From: Staphylotrichum longicolle
Lineage: Eukaryota > Ascomycota > Sordariomycetes > Sordariales > Chaetomiaceae
DNA length: 64,000 nt
Direction of reading: 5' to 3'
Assembly: GCA_019096155.1 (NCBI GenBank)
Contig: JAHCVI010000004.1
Coordinates: 3,720,001-3,784,000, forward strand
Positions 32,750-44,467 of the stretch are shown piece by piece (position 1 is the stretch's first letter; every line of letters begins with the position of its first letter). The position numbers and the translations under genes are program-made. Under the pieces are notes generated by a model. It did no database searches, was not told the origin of the DNA, and was given only the letters and a program-made list of their open reading frames with translations.

Positions 32750-35700
32750 ATGGCGTCCTTCACGGAAGACGGAGATGGGTATGCCTCCTATACATGCGCT
32801 AACGCGAGCGACCAAACTGCCCAAGATGTTCAGGGCCTCGCGTTGGAGCCACAGGGTCCCAGTGATGGAGGAGAAACCGCCCACGAGCGGCAGGCAAAAG
32901 CTGGACCACCCACCCCGACTGATGAGCGTCTCCCCATCACGTTCCAGTTGATGCGGCTCGTCAACCAAGCCAAGTTCAGCGGCGGCATCGTTGGGGCCGG
33001 ATTCGGAGTTCAGGATTTTGCTGCGCTCGGCTCCCAGCAAATTGCCCGAGGAGGGTACTTCCAGACGCGAGAGACGGACGGCCTCGGCGTGGCCAAGTAT
33101 CCCGTGTTTGCCACGGCATCGACGGAGCTCTCTGCAAAAAGCTACAAGGCTCTCGCGAACGAGTTACGCGTTCTTTCGCATCCCCCGCTCATGGCTCACG
33201 AGAACATTGTCAACATCAATACCATCGGCTGGACCAGACTCGACCCCATCGCTCCTGCCTGGATCCCAATGATATTCCTAGAACTCGCAGACCTGGGTAC
33301 GTTGACCAAGTATCTGTCTGAGAAGCGGCTGGAGGTGGACTCGAAGTTGGACATATGTCGAGACATCGGCGCCGGAATCCAGGCTCTGCACGCCTGCGGG
33401 ATCATCCACGGGGACCTAAAGATGGACAACATCTTGATGTTCAAGGGCGAGGACGGAAAAGTGATCGCTAAGCTTTCCGACTTTGGATGTTCCTACATCC
33501 TGCAGGCCGACCAAGAGGAAGACGACAGGGCGGAAGTGGAGATCACCGCAGGCACCAGGCCATGGAACTCCCCCGAGCTGAATGACAAGGTTGCCGTATC
33601 GCTCCTGCGAAACGTCGACGCGTACTCCTTTGGCCTGCTTGTCTGGAGTGTTTTCCTTAACGGGCGTAATCCTTTCGAGGGGATGGCGGAACGCGAGATC
33701 GACGAACGCAAGACCCAGGATCTGATGATTCTGGACGCTTCGAGGTCGCTTGAAGAGGAGTACGAGAAGAACGCGATCCTCCGCGGAGGCATATCCAGTC
33801 AGGAGAGATTTCACCTCTACATGCGAGGGGTGGCGATGCCGAAGCGGTGTTTTCGGTACACACTCGCTTGCGCGGTTCGGGACCGCAGCTTGGGCAAGGC
33901 AATTGACAGCTTGTCGTATGAAAAGACCTACGGGTAAGCATTCAAACCTCGAGGGGCCCTCTACTTGTACCTGCGGTGGGAGCTAATGTGCCCCTTAGTA
34001 TAGTGGGATCCAAGCAACCATCGGTCAACGAGGCAAGAGTCATCTTCGATTCGGTCAGTCGTCATTTCAAAGTCGATCCTCAACACGTATCATGCTGATG
34101 TAGCCCCATCAAGATTGGCGCCGAGTTTCTACGGCTGTTCGACATCCCGTGGACTGCACAAATCATGTTCCTTCGTTCCGTCGAGCAGATAGCAGCAGAT
34201 GAGACCATTGCCCGGGAAAGAAGGGCCAAGGCTTATCTGCAGCTCTGCTATGCGCACCTGAACTCGTTTGGGACCATCACCAACTTCGATGAGGGAGTCC
34301 AATGCTTGAAGACAGCGGCGAAGCTCGGCTCCACTACAGCTGCGACTATGCTTGGCCCAGTTCTGGCTGCGACTGGACATGCGGTTGGCGCAGAACTTGC
34401 AGCATCTATTCGGCAATGGCTGGTCCGGGCAGTTGGTGTCGGCTCAATTTTGGCTCGGAGGCAGCTTCAAATGCTAGACAACGACCCCGAAACAATGAGG
34501 AAGGCCGAAGAGGACCGGAGGTTGTGGATGGGAGCAAGGATCCCGACTGGTAAAGAGGTTGCTGAGGCACGGTACATTGACATGGTGTTTTTCCCGGCGA
34601 ATCTACCAGTGATGCGGACATTTCTGGGCGTTGGGGGCGAAGAATCGGTCTTCGAAAGGATGGGCGTCCGCCAGCTGCCAGTGAGCTTCCTGAGCTATGA
34701 GATGAACACCTACCTCCACGCTGGAGCTGCGCTGGGAGTTGACCCCGACCATTTTCGGAACGCCATTTCCATGGTGGATGACCTAGACACAATCGACGCT
34801 CAGGATAAGAACGGCAATACGGCGCTCCTTCTGGCAGTTCAGTTTGGGAATGTCGGGATAGCCCAGGCCCTTTTAGAAGAGGGGGCGAACGCATCAAGAG
34901 CCAACAAGCGCGGAGAGACACCATGGCACTGGCTAATCTCTCTGGGCGATGAAGATGTCAGCCTGCTGAGCTTTTTGATGATGGACGACGACCAAGGTCT
35001 CGAAAGCGTAGCCGCGGCGAGAAACGACACAGACAACGAATACGGCGTCGACCACGGCGGAACGCCGCTGCACTGGGCCGTGGAGATGGATCGTCACACT
35101 CTGGTCGCCAAACTTCTCGAATGCGGCGCCGACCCGCTTCTCAGATATCGAGGGCTCTCCGCCGTGGACCTGGCTGTGGTACGCAACGCGAATGACATCT
35201 TGGATATGCTTCTTGACTCCATCGACGAGACCGACGAAGTCATCTTTCCCTTGCGGCCTTTGGCCGATTTGATCGGCAGACACAATCTCAGTGACAAGGA
35301 CTCCAAAATCACCGATACACTGCTTCAGCAAGCCACTCTATTTCGACCGACGCACCAGCTGCTCTTGTACGGAGGTTCCTTTTGGCGCGCCCGCCAGAAA
35401 GCGACGCTCCAGATACTTCACGAGCGTGGGCATTTGCTGCCGTGGAACAAGGACAACAACCAGGCCCGGCTGGAAACTTTTCGAATGCTTGCCTTTTCCA
35501 ACGCAACGGATGCCGAAATGATAGAAGACATGATGGAAGTGGCGGGGGTCTTCCCCCAGATCCCAGAGAGCAACTCTGAGGGCGGAACCAACACTGTCGT
35601 CGACGCAGCCCGCCAGTTCTGGAAGGACGCCCTACAGAGCGTTGTCTCGGGTTCCAGCAGGCCAGCGATGATTCTTTACACGATTGAACAAGTGAGAAGA

Positions 35701-37161
35701 AGCTCGCCAAATCACCGAGTCGAGAATGCAGACAATCTCCTCCATCTCTACTGCGCTGCCATGGAAGCTGACGTTGCAGTGGTGGAGGAACTGCTGCAGG
35801 ACTGTTCCAGCGTGGACTGCACGGATGGGATTGGCCGTACCCCGTTGATGGAGGCGGTACGCAACCGGAACTTTGAGCTTGCGACGTACCTCCTCAAGCG
35901 CGGCGCAGACGTAAGTCGTCCGTGGCTCAACCGCTACAGCGGAGAGCAGCGCGTCTACATGCCCTACGAGTACGTCGCCAACAACACCGACGTTGACGTC
36001 GTCCCCCTCAAATACCTCCTCGAGCCCATGCACCCGTTTCCCGACAAGGTGCCGCCCTTACTCATCGGGCCAGACAACGCCGACAGCTTGCTCCACCAAG
36101 CCTGCCGTGATGGAAACCCAGTCATCGTCGACTATCTACTCTCCAAGTTCGCCTCCAAGGATCTCATCAACCAGCCAGGCGACAACGGCAACACGCCGCT
36201 CCACCAAGCCGCCTTCAACGGCCACCTCGACGTGGCCGCGAAGCTCTGCCAGGCCGGCGCAGAGGTAGATGCCAGAAGCGGAGCAAGCAACATGACAAAC
36301 CGCGACCGCTCACGCCCGCTCGATCTCTGCTTCCAACGAACAACGCACAACCCCGAGTTCCTAGTCGAGAGATTCGGGCTCGAGCGGACAAAGGAGGACG
36401 TCTACCTCGGCCGCCTCCGCATCGCCCACCTCCTCCAGCGGCAGCACGGCGCGCGCCGGGCCGACCGCTTCTTCGTGCACCGCAGCGCTGCCATGCGACT
36501 GGCGCTTGATGCGGCCGATGGCGGCATGACCCGTCTGCTGAGGGAAGCCCTCCGCTCCGTGGGCAAAGAGGTCGATGCCGCTGGCCACAAGGACGTCGAC
36601 TTCCCCATCATCGTCACCAACCTGCTCTGGAGCGCCGCGTGGAAGGGCCACGTCACGGCCGTGCAGCTTTTGCTCGACCTGGGTGCGGACCCGAACCAGC
36701 GCTCGCCAAAGGGCATGAGCCTCTTGCACCACGTCGCGTGGCGCGGCCTGGCAGAGGTGATATATGTTCTTGTGAAGAAGGGCGGCGCGGACGTCAACGC
36801 CGAAGACGCTGCGGGTGAGTCGGTGGCGACGTATGCGGCGAGGTCAAACAACCTGGCGGCGATCCGCATGGTGAAGAGGCTTGGCGGGTTCTTCACTTTG
36901 CCGAGGGCCAGCACGGCTAGGTTGCTTGGCGGACTCGAGCTTCCTTTTCGTCTGCGGTTCGTTGCAAAGTTTGCGGGTGAGCCGAGTGATGAGGATCTTA
37001 GCGGCGGTAGTGAGCGGGGTAATGAGTCGGAGGCGAGTAAACAAGAGGCAGAGGCTGATGATAAGGATCAAGATGGGAGTGACAATGACAATGAGCCTGT
37101 GCAAGCGATGTTGGGATCTGGGGGGTTCGAAGGGTTGAGAAAGGGATCAGAGAACAGCTAG
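32750..37161 (+). CDS. protein kinase fused to ankyrin repeats
   Basis: Exons 32750-33933, 33999-34053 and 34114-37161, about 1,428 residues. A kinase domain spans residues ~75-340: glycine loop GGIVGAGFG, a putative VAIK-type Lys in GVAKY, catalytic loop HGDLKMDN (Asp near 220), SDFG near 244, and an activation-loop end TRPWNSPEL. Key catalytic residues are therefore kept, with HGD instead of HRD. A Sel1-like helical stretch (FDEGVQCLKTAAKLGSTTAA) follows, then some ten ankyrin repeats (e.g. NTALLLAVQFGNVGIAQALL, NTPLHQAAFNGHLDVAAKL) and an acidic tail. A recognition-and-signalling role is inferred. The acceptor of exon 3 is uncertain (34114, or the GTAG at 34103 in a different phase). The stop is 41 bp from that of the convergent HeLo/pseudokinase gene. 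Confidence 0.82.
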
Positions 37162-37202
37162 CTGTTAATTATCTTCGACAACAGAACGGTGACCTACGAC
37201 CT

Positions 37203-39298
37203 CTACTTGCAGCAGCCGCGCAAAACGCTATAAACCTGCAGGTAGAAAAGCTCTGCCAGGTTCGCTCCTTGAGTCACACCTCCGTTGATCTGCATATCGT
37301 CTTGGTCCGGGTCTTCCGGCCTGTGAGCACCCGTCCACGTCTCATCACCGTCAAGACAAGCCATCACCGCGGACTTGTAAGCCTCGCCCATCCGGTGGGC
37401 CATCTCCCGAGCACAGACATGCAGCAAGCGTCTGCGGAACTCGCCCGAGCCGGACGCGGGACCGGGCCTAGAATCTGACCCCGAGGAGCTGTAAAAGTGC
37501 GCATCCTGCCACATGCCAATCTCGAAGAGCACGACACCCAGCGAGAATATATCGAACCGTTGTTCGAAGCGGCGGTGATGTTCGCCTGCGGAGCGCTGCT
37601 CGGGAGAGGGTATGTCAGCATTCAAGGTGCGCAACGACCTGGATACGTTGATAAACCGGAAACTAGCAACAGCGAAAAGAGAACACGGGCACAAACCAGC
37701 TCAGGATGCTGCCAAAATCGCCAAGGCGACAACGCCCCGTCGCGAAGGTCAATAGTTCGCTCACCAGGGCGCTCGCGGCGCGCAAGGCCGAAGCCTAGAA
37801 GCTGCGGCGAGCCGAAGCCTATGCGGTTCAAACCCACCGCGGAGTGCTCACGAGATGGGTAGAGGACGACGTTGCGGCTCGTGATTGTCTTGTGCATCCA
37901 ATTCACGCTGATGAGCGAGAGCACGGCGTCGGCCAGTGCAGCTGCGAGTTCGTAACGCTGTTCAAGGGTGGGGAGTGCTGTGATGTTGGAGTTAGTGCTG
38001 GCCTTCTCGGCTGCGTCGGAGTACTTGTTTCGCGGGAGGAGGGAGTAAAGTGACCGAGGCGGTTGCGCTGGGACGGCGAAATGTGGGAGTTGGTAGACAA
38101 GAGCAAAGGATGTTCGACCTTGGCGGAAGAAGCCGGTGCAGAGCGGAAGGGCAGGGAAGTAGGGGTGGCCGGCGCTGCGGAGGAGGGTGCAGAGGTGGGC
38201 GATGCGCTCGTTGAGGAGTTCTAGGTCCTCCTCAGGGAGGGAGGCATTGAAGGTTGCCCATTCGATGATTACAGCTTCCGTGGTTTGTGCGTTCGGCCTG
38301 TGCTGTGCCATTATTCGGTGGGGAATCCCGGTGGTTGTGATCCCATCGTCCCGGTCAAACACGAGCGTCTCGCTCTTCAGTCTTGTCCGATCCAACTCTT
38401 CTGCAGAAAGCTCTTGCGAGCTCTCGCCCACCCTCTTGGCCTTGATCATCATGGCTTGGAAAATCTGGTCGTGGAGCGGGCTGTGAAGCGCGGAGGCAGC
38501 GTCGCCAATGCCCTGTAGTTCGGGGGCGGAATCTGTGAGTGCCAGGGCCTTCACATTGATCAGTCTGTCCGCTGCCTGCCGCTGTTGCTGGGGCAGGAGC
38601 TCCCTGAGCGCGTCGTTGCAAGCCTTGAGTGTCTGGACATGCCCAATGAGCCTGTTGTGGTCGCTCGCGTCATCCTTGAGCGACCAGGTGAACGTGACTT
38701 TGCGGAAGAAGCTCATGGTTTTCGCGCGGCGTTGGCGAATACCCATCTCTCTTGTGATTTCGGCTGCCACACGGGTGTTTTGAAATAACAGTACACCGGA
38801 TGGGATATTGTCGACAGCCTTCCTGTTCAACTCAGACGGGCTGGTGGATTCGACGTCATCGGCGTCGTTCTGCAGTGAGTACTTCTCGCGCATCTTCTGG
38901 ATCGCCTGGAGACACTCATACACCTGGCTGATGACAGTGAGAACGTGGTTCTCGATTCGATGATAATCCATTGTAAGAGATTGTGCGTCTGCCGCAATGA
39001 GGATGGCGCGTCGAAGCGAGCTCTCTGTCACAACCAAGGTCCCGGAGGTCGGGTCGATGGTCAACAGGTTGCTTTGCTGAAGCCAGGTCTCGAAGCGGAA
39101 GTACTCGATTGCTATGAGGGCGGACAGGGAGCCTGGCTAAACTGTCAACAAAAATACTTGATGTGGAAGAGTCCAGCCGTCAATGGGCACCGTACCTGCC
39201 GTGTCTGCAAACCTGCGGGCCGCGGATACATGGCGGAAGAGGTGAAACGCTTGCACCAGGAGGGATGTCGACGTCCCCACGCTACCAAAACCGTCCAT
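37203..39298 (-). CDS. HeLo-like (prion-inhibition type) domain plus pseudokinase
   Basis: Exons 39196-39298, 37697-39132 and 37203-37595, 643 residues, phases consistent. The N-terminal ~200 residues are helical and resemble the HeLo/prion-inhibition domain (LLVQAFHLFRHVSAARRFAD, ALIAIEYFRFETWLQQSNLL). A kinase-fold region follows, but the catalytic loop reads WMHKTITSRNVVLY, lacking the HRD Asp, and the DFG position reads LLGFGLAR; the later kinase landmarks remain (WQHPEL|RSAGE across the last intron, FDIFSLGVVLFEIGMW). It is therefore predicted to be catalytically dead and to act as a sensor or switch for the HeLo part. HeLo domains in HET-S form membrane pores on activation; this is known for the family, not shown here. 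Related HeLo-kinase proteins are common in fungi. Confidence 0.82.
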
Positions 39299-39330
39299 TT
39301 CGGGAGTTTGATGGGGTACAGAATGCTGAT

Positions 39331-39427
39331 GAGCTTGACGGCGAGTTGCTGCTTCGCAAGGTGAGAGAAGGGGGGTTGAGCTTGGCGAGTTGCTGCTTCG
39401 CGGGGTGAAACCGTGAAAGAAGGGGGG
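39331..39427. repeat. imperfect ~47-bp tandem duplication
   Basis: Copies at 39331-39377 and 39378-39427. Both begin gagcttg, share gcgagttgctgcttcgc and end agaaggggggtt. Located just upstream of the HeLo/pseudokinase start codon (ATG at 39298 on the minus strand), so inside its leader or promoter. Confidence 0.75.
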
Positions 39428-40236
39428 TTCATGAGGCTGCCATGCAAGTGTTCGGTGAATAGCCCACCGGGGTTTAAACTGATCTCATTGGACTGGAGAG
39501 CCAAATCAGCGATAGCGATAAGATCCAAGGTGCCACCGTCCGTCGCTGGGAAGGGACTTCCTCCCGGCCATGAAGTGCTCGGCTGTTCTCAAAAACTTGC
39601 ATCCCCGTCCTTCCCCCTCCAACGTACTGCACAAACACACTCCGAGTCTGCAGGGCATCAACCAACTGCACGAGGAGGAGCTGATGCTCGGCACACGGAT
39701 GCCCGTGGAGGGTTCCTTTTGTCTCCCGGTCACAATTCCGTTGGAGTTGGTCTGATCTGGCCGAGAGAAAAAGGTTCCAGAGTGATATCCATTCTCACAA
39801 ATGTAACATTCTCTGCAGAACCTTCTTCCTGATCCGTTCCCATGTCATCTCCGTGCTGTTAGTCAACATGTAAGACGAGGAGTCAAGTGTGATGTGCTGG
39901 CAATGGGCTGGGCATCACTACCTAGGCAGGACACCGGCGTGTGTAGCGGAGCTCTCCGCCATCTGCAGGTTCTCGGCTGACCGCCTGAGTCACCCGGCAA
40001 GGAACCACCCCGCAGCGTGAACACCCCCAATCCGGACATGATTACAGCAGCGAAAGCGACCCTCAAGCAAGGCGTCCCAAACATCCATCAACCCCTTAAA
40101 ATCCTGCATCCAGCCACCCCGTCACCTCTTCACCATCCACCACCCATGACACCCAACTCTCAGCACCATTCTCCAAACCACTAAAGCCAAACTCCCACCC
40201 CATCCAAGCCCACAGCACCACAACTTGAACCCAATC
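39428..40236. other. divergent intergenic region
   Basis: Promoter space for the HeLo/pseudokinase gene (minus) and the methyltransferase gene (plus). A pyrimidine- and CA-rich leader (about 40085-40230) precedes the ATG at 40237. No gene seen. Confidence 0.4.
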
Positions 40237-41253
40237 ATGTCAGGCCCCCAACCTCAACCCCAACCTCAGCCCCCCTCCCTCTCCCACCGCGCCCTCCAAG
40301 CCTGGCAAACCAACGCCGCCCACTGGGACGCCACCATCACCAAGCACGGCAACAAGTACTGGCGGCGCCTGCAGGAGCCCTCCCTGCGCCGCCTGCTGGC
40401 GCCCACCCTCTCCAAGAGCGGTCGCGGAAGCAGCGGGAATGGGGGTTGCCGGGCGCTCGACCTGGCGACGGGCAACGGCCTCTGCGCACGCTGGCTTGCT
40501 GCCAATGGGGCGCAGGACGTGCTCGCGACGGATGGCTGTGAGGAGATGTTGGACCTGGCGAGGGGGTATTGGGAGGGTGAGGAGCACGGTCAAGGTGGTG
40601 GTGGTGAGGGGGGGGCGGGGAGGATGAGGATGAAGTTTAGGAAGGTGGATGTCACGAGTGAGGCGGATTTGGGGCGGTTGGTGGATGAGGAAGGGCGGTT
40701 TGACGTGGTGGTGATGAATATGGCTGTGATGGACGTGGCGGATTTGGGACCGCTTGCGCGGGCGTTGGCAGAGGGGTTGGTGGCGGGCGGGGGGGTGTAA
40801 GTCCGACTTGGGATGGTAACCTGAATATGGTGGTGTTGCTGATGGCGGGTAGGTTTGTGGCGACGCTGCTGCACCCCGTCTTCTTCACGTCTGGCGCCGC
40901 GCGGAACATTGACGTCCGGTTCGACCCTGTGACGGGCGAGTGCAAGGTTGTCCGGACCAAGGTCATCGAGGAGTACATGTCGGTGCCGCCAGCCATGGGC
41001 ATTGCGGTGCCCGGGCAGCCTGTGAAGCAGGTGAGTTTTGGTTGAGGTGTTGAATGTGCATGCGCTGAAGAAGCAGCTCTACTTCCACCGCCCAATGCAC
41101 GAGCTGTTTGCTACCTTTTTCAAAGCCGGGCTGGTCATGGATGCTATGGAGGAGCTGGCTTTTACCGCCGAGGACGCCGAGGAGAGGATCGAGTCGAGCA
41201 GCAACTACACGCAGCTGCCGGCCATTCTTGCGTTTCGGATGCGTTTGCCGTAA
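40237..41253 (+). CDS. SAM-dependent methyltransferase (class I)
   Basis: Exons 40237-40796, 40853-41030 and 41071-41253, about 306 residues. Motif I ALDLATGNGLCARWLA binds S-adenosylmethionine; the acidic post-I position VLATDGCEEML and motif FDVVVMNMAVMDVADL fit a class I Rossmann methyltransferase, followed by LAEGLVAGG|VFVATLLHPVF and the family's late QLYFHRPMHELF block. The substrate is unknown; small-molecule methylation is likely for this type. Start: ATG 40237, since upstream frame codons lack an ATG. The last intron is only 40-43 nt; the acceptor could be 41070 or 41073, differing by one residue. The secreted tyrosinase gene converges on it from the right. Confidence 0.8.
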
Positions 41254-41549
41254 GGGTGCGAAAACGTCAGACAAAATGGACAGAAACAACACGAGCCTGT
41301 TGGGGTTCATGGAGCCATATCTGTAACGAAACAGGCAGAAACAATTTGAGAGCCTTATTCAGCACATAAGTTTGAGTTTTAAATCTTGATTAACCTTGTG
41401 CAGCCGTGTTGGCCTATTATACTATGAAGAATATGAAAACCATTGTACAATCCACCTGACACTCGACTTGTAACCATCTCTAAATATAGCCTTTCGACTT
41501 CCCCGGCTCTCTGTAATCATTGCCAACCAGAAACAAGCCAGAAACAGTA

Positions 41550-42940
41550 TCATTCGTACATGTAGCAATAATCCCCGTCAACGGGTGAGGAAACCTCCCT
41601 GATGGTCTTCGGGGCGTCGACAGTCCCAAAGTCCATCGCCGTGTCAAGCGTGACGTTGTCGCTCGGAGGAACTGCAGCCAAGTTAGTCCCTGTCTCATTC
41701 CAAACAGCGAAGACACGAGTCAAGAAGCTAGGCCACTCACTGTTCGCCGCCGTACCCGTTCCCCACACTTCATATGTCCTCTTCTCCAGATCCTGACCTT
41801 GCCAGATCGTCCAAACACGGTCCACTTGCGCATGATGCAGCCAAAACATCGGATCACCGGGGCTCGCAAACACGTCCAGTGCCGTCAACCCAATCTGCCA
41901 GTGGCCGGATGCATGCAAACCCCCCGGCACACCCCCCGGGGCATCCAGCTCCTGCACAAAGCACCCAAGGTCTTCACACCCGTCCACCAACGCCGTGACC
42001 GCCGACGGCCTCGTCCCCTGACTGAACTCCGGACTCAGATCCCTCGTCAGACACCTCGGGTTATACCCCAACCCGCCCATCGGCCCCTTGGGCTCATACC
42101 CCACGGGCCCCAGCCTCACAAAGTACCTCCCCTCAGCAAACGGCCCGCTCTCCACGCACCCACCCCCGGTCGCAGGCGGAATCGTCTTGACCACCCCATC
42201 CGGCAGCGCAATCTCCGTCGCGTTCCTCCCGGCCACCCACCGCCCGTTGCCGCCCATCGACGTCTCGCTCCCGTCAAACACCTCGGCCCGCCTCGGGTCC
42301 TCAAAGGCCGCGGTCCAGTCCCAGTACGGGAGGGCGTCCGTGTAGCCACAGGTTTCGCGCAGGGTCCGCTCGAACGCGTGGAGCAGGTGGCGGTGGAAGG
42401 GCAGGAAGAGGCCCGACGCGTGCGCCAGTGGCGTCTGCTCGATGTGCGTCACGATGAAGTCGTCGTAGCGCGTCCGGGCCCCCGGGGCCTTGTGGGAGGG
42501 GGTCTGCGGGGGGAGCGTGTTCAGGCAGTGAATTGCGGAGATGAAGGACGCGCGGGTGGAGGGCGGGAGGGCGGACCTGTGGATGGGGGAGTTAGGATGG
42601 TGGTTGTTGTTGGTTGGTACAGGGCTGGATACGGGAAATGGGTATCAAGGGTAGGAAAGGGCAAGGGTTGTTGTTGATGGAGACAAGGAGTGACGATAGA
42701 AAGAAAAAGAAAGACTAGAAGATTATGCATCACTTACCACTCCTTGCGGCGTCGGATGGTTTGGGTGGTACACCCTGATCTCCGTTGGCCGATTTGGGTC
42801 AGGACGTTGTGCTGGTACTGGGTCTGCAGCTCGAGGATTCTGCTGGCCGCCGTCGCCTCCAGGTCCGGTTCTCTGATCGGGCTGGCTCGGCCGACCCGCG
42901 AGGTGCAGAGAGCCCATACGAAGAGCGAGAGTGGCCTCAT
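41550..42940 (-). CDS. secreted tyrosinase
   Basis: Exons 42738-42940, 41741-42576 and 41550-41671, 386 residues, phases consistent. A signal peptide (LSLFVWALCTSRVGRAS) is followed by the tyrosinase common central domain. CuA ligands: His in FIVTHIEQTPLAHASG and PFHRHLLHAFE, followed by LPYWDWTAAFEDP. CuB ligands: GLHASGHWQIG and DPMFWLHHAQVDRVW. The last intron (GTGAGT donor, CTAAC branch, GCTGCAG acceptor) would otherwise be read as coding. Tyrosinases hydroxylate monophenols and oxidise diphenols to quinones; secreted short forms occur in melanin and secondary-metabolite pathways. A TATATA motif lies upstream (about 43233 on the minus strand). A methyltransferase gene lies next to it. Confidence 0.9.
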
Positions 42941-43708
42941 GATGAAGGGTGTTGTACTCAAAAGGAATGCCTGCCATAGCAGATAAAGTGGTATATGCTA
43001 AGGTAGGTTTGACGGTTGTTGTTCAAGGACTATTGTGTTCCAAGGACAGTTGAGGCTTGTGTGGATAGAGAGTGTGTATGTAGAGAGAGTATGCGTAGAG
43101 AGAGTGCGTAGGGAGAGTGTATGTAGAGAGCACGTGTGTAAAGAGTTTTTGTATATGTCCAAGCAAGCTTGTAGAAGTTCAGGTGTGCAGGAATGTTGGA
43201 AGAGAAAACTGAGTCGGGGGAAAAGCGGTCTTGAATATATACCTGACCAGCAGACTCCTAATCAGCCGTTGCCATAGTTCCCATGGCAAGACGCGTCGAA
43301 TATGTTCCACGCAATAAGGACTGCATGTAGTCCGCAGAGTCGCCAAATGCATGACCGCTGTTGGTATTGTAGCGATGGCAGCCCTCGAGAGGATGCTTGA
43401 TCGACGCGTTGCTGTATCTCTGGCGGGAAAACACGTACAGTGCACCTTGTCAACGTTGGTGTAGGTACAATTGGTTTCCAAGGTAGCAGTGCGGCAGATG
43501 AGATCTTGCAGAACAACTGCAGCTGGCAGTCGCAGGATCTCCAGCCTGCGGGTATGCAGCAGCTATCTGACGTCTATAAAAGACGAAGGCTTCTCGTGGG
43601 ACCAACAGTAGAATCAGAGCACCGAGTTCATTTGCCCATCTACCGGATCACTCAGACACCACTACCATGTCTTCATGGAGTACACTATTCTACACCGACC
43701 GTCCCCCA
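42941..43708. other. intergenic
   Basis: Promoter of the tyrosinase (left) and 3' end of the bHLH-like gene (right); contains the degenerate GAGAG repeat listed separately. Confidence 0.4.
43061..43145. repeat. degenerate short tandem repeat (GAGAG-GTATGTA type)
   Basis: About five imperfect ~15-bp units of the form gagagtgtatgta. Lies ~120-200 bp upstream of the tyrosinase start codon. Confidence 0.65.
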
Positions 43709-44467
43709 TCACCATCCCTCAACAGCCCTCGCCCTCAAAAACGCCTCCCTCTCAGCTTTCACAATCTCCCAGTCCCGCAACAACACCCGAACACGCTCAC
43801 GCGCCAGGTCCACAATCTTGGTCTTGTTGATGGGCCGGCGAGACCCGCCCGTCTTGCCCTTCTGCCCGAGCCCTGCCGCATGCATGTGCTCGTCCTGCGC
43901 TGCGTCATGGCGGATGCACAAGGCGGCCTGCAGCTTCTCAAACTCGGCGCCCAGTCGGTCCCGATACCGCTTGCCGACGCGATTCTGCAGGTGGCGAGCA
44001 TGCTTTGTCTCCGCGCGTATTTCGCGCGCTCCGCGCGTTTCGGTGTTGTCCTCCAGGGGTCTCGCGCCGCGCGACCTGGGAGGTTGGGAGACGCGGGTGG
44101 GATTGGCCTTGGACTCGCGCTTTGCACGGCGTTTAGATGACATCCTTTTCGTGTGCCCTGTCGGCGTTTGTGGCTCAGGGGGTTCCAAACGTGGGACGTC
44201 GCATGCGTTGTCGTCGAGTTCTAGTGTGGGCTGATGAGCCATCACGTTGTCCTCCTCCAACCCAGGGCTGGATGAGGAGGCGGGTGAGCATGTCGTCGAA
44301 GAAATGCCTTGGCAGTCTTCTGGCGGTGTTTGGGATTTGCTGGCCAGTTGGGCTGGACTGCCCCGTCGACCAGCGTTATGCTGTGATGGGTTTCGGGCGG
44401 GGTCTAGGTCCCAGGAGCCGAAAGGGGCGGGACGAGGCATAAGGGGAACGAGGTTGGGGCTCGTCAT
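43709..44467 (-). CDS. bHLH-like transcription factor
   Basis: Single exon, 252 residues. The N-terminal half is disordered, Ser/Pro-rich. Basic region and helix 1: TKHARHLQNRVGKRYRDRL then GAEFEKLQAAL; a long loop contains Gly/Lys; helix 2 is NKTKIVDLARERVRVLLRDW. This fits fungal bHLH-like proteins with long loops (K..VL..A...I pattern). A basic patch (KRMSSKRRAKRESK) could be the nuclear signal. Targets are unknown; proximity to the tyrosinase and methyltransferase suggests a pathway regulator, which is inference. Confidence 0.7.
   Translation of the reverse strand: MTSPNLVPLMPRPAPFGSWDLDPARNPSQHNAGRRGSPAQLASKSQTPPEDCQGISSTTCSPASSSSPGLEEDNVMAHQPTLELDDNACDVPRLEPPEPQTPTGHTKRMSSKRRAKRESKANPTRVSQPPRSRGARPLEDNTETRGAREIRAETKHARHLQNRVGKRYRDRLGAEFEKLQAALCIRHDAAQDEHMHAAGLGQKGKTGGSRRPINKTKIVDLARERVRVLLRDWEIVKAEREAFLRARAVEGW

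Noticed and set aside
41799..42677. 292-codon plus-strand frame
   Set aside because: Antisense to the tyrosinase, whose copper-binding motifs fix the coding strand.
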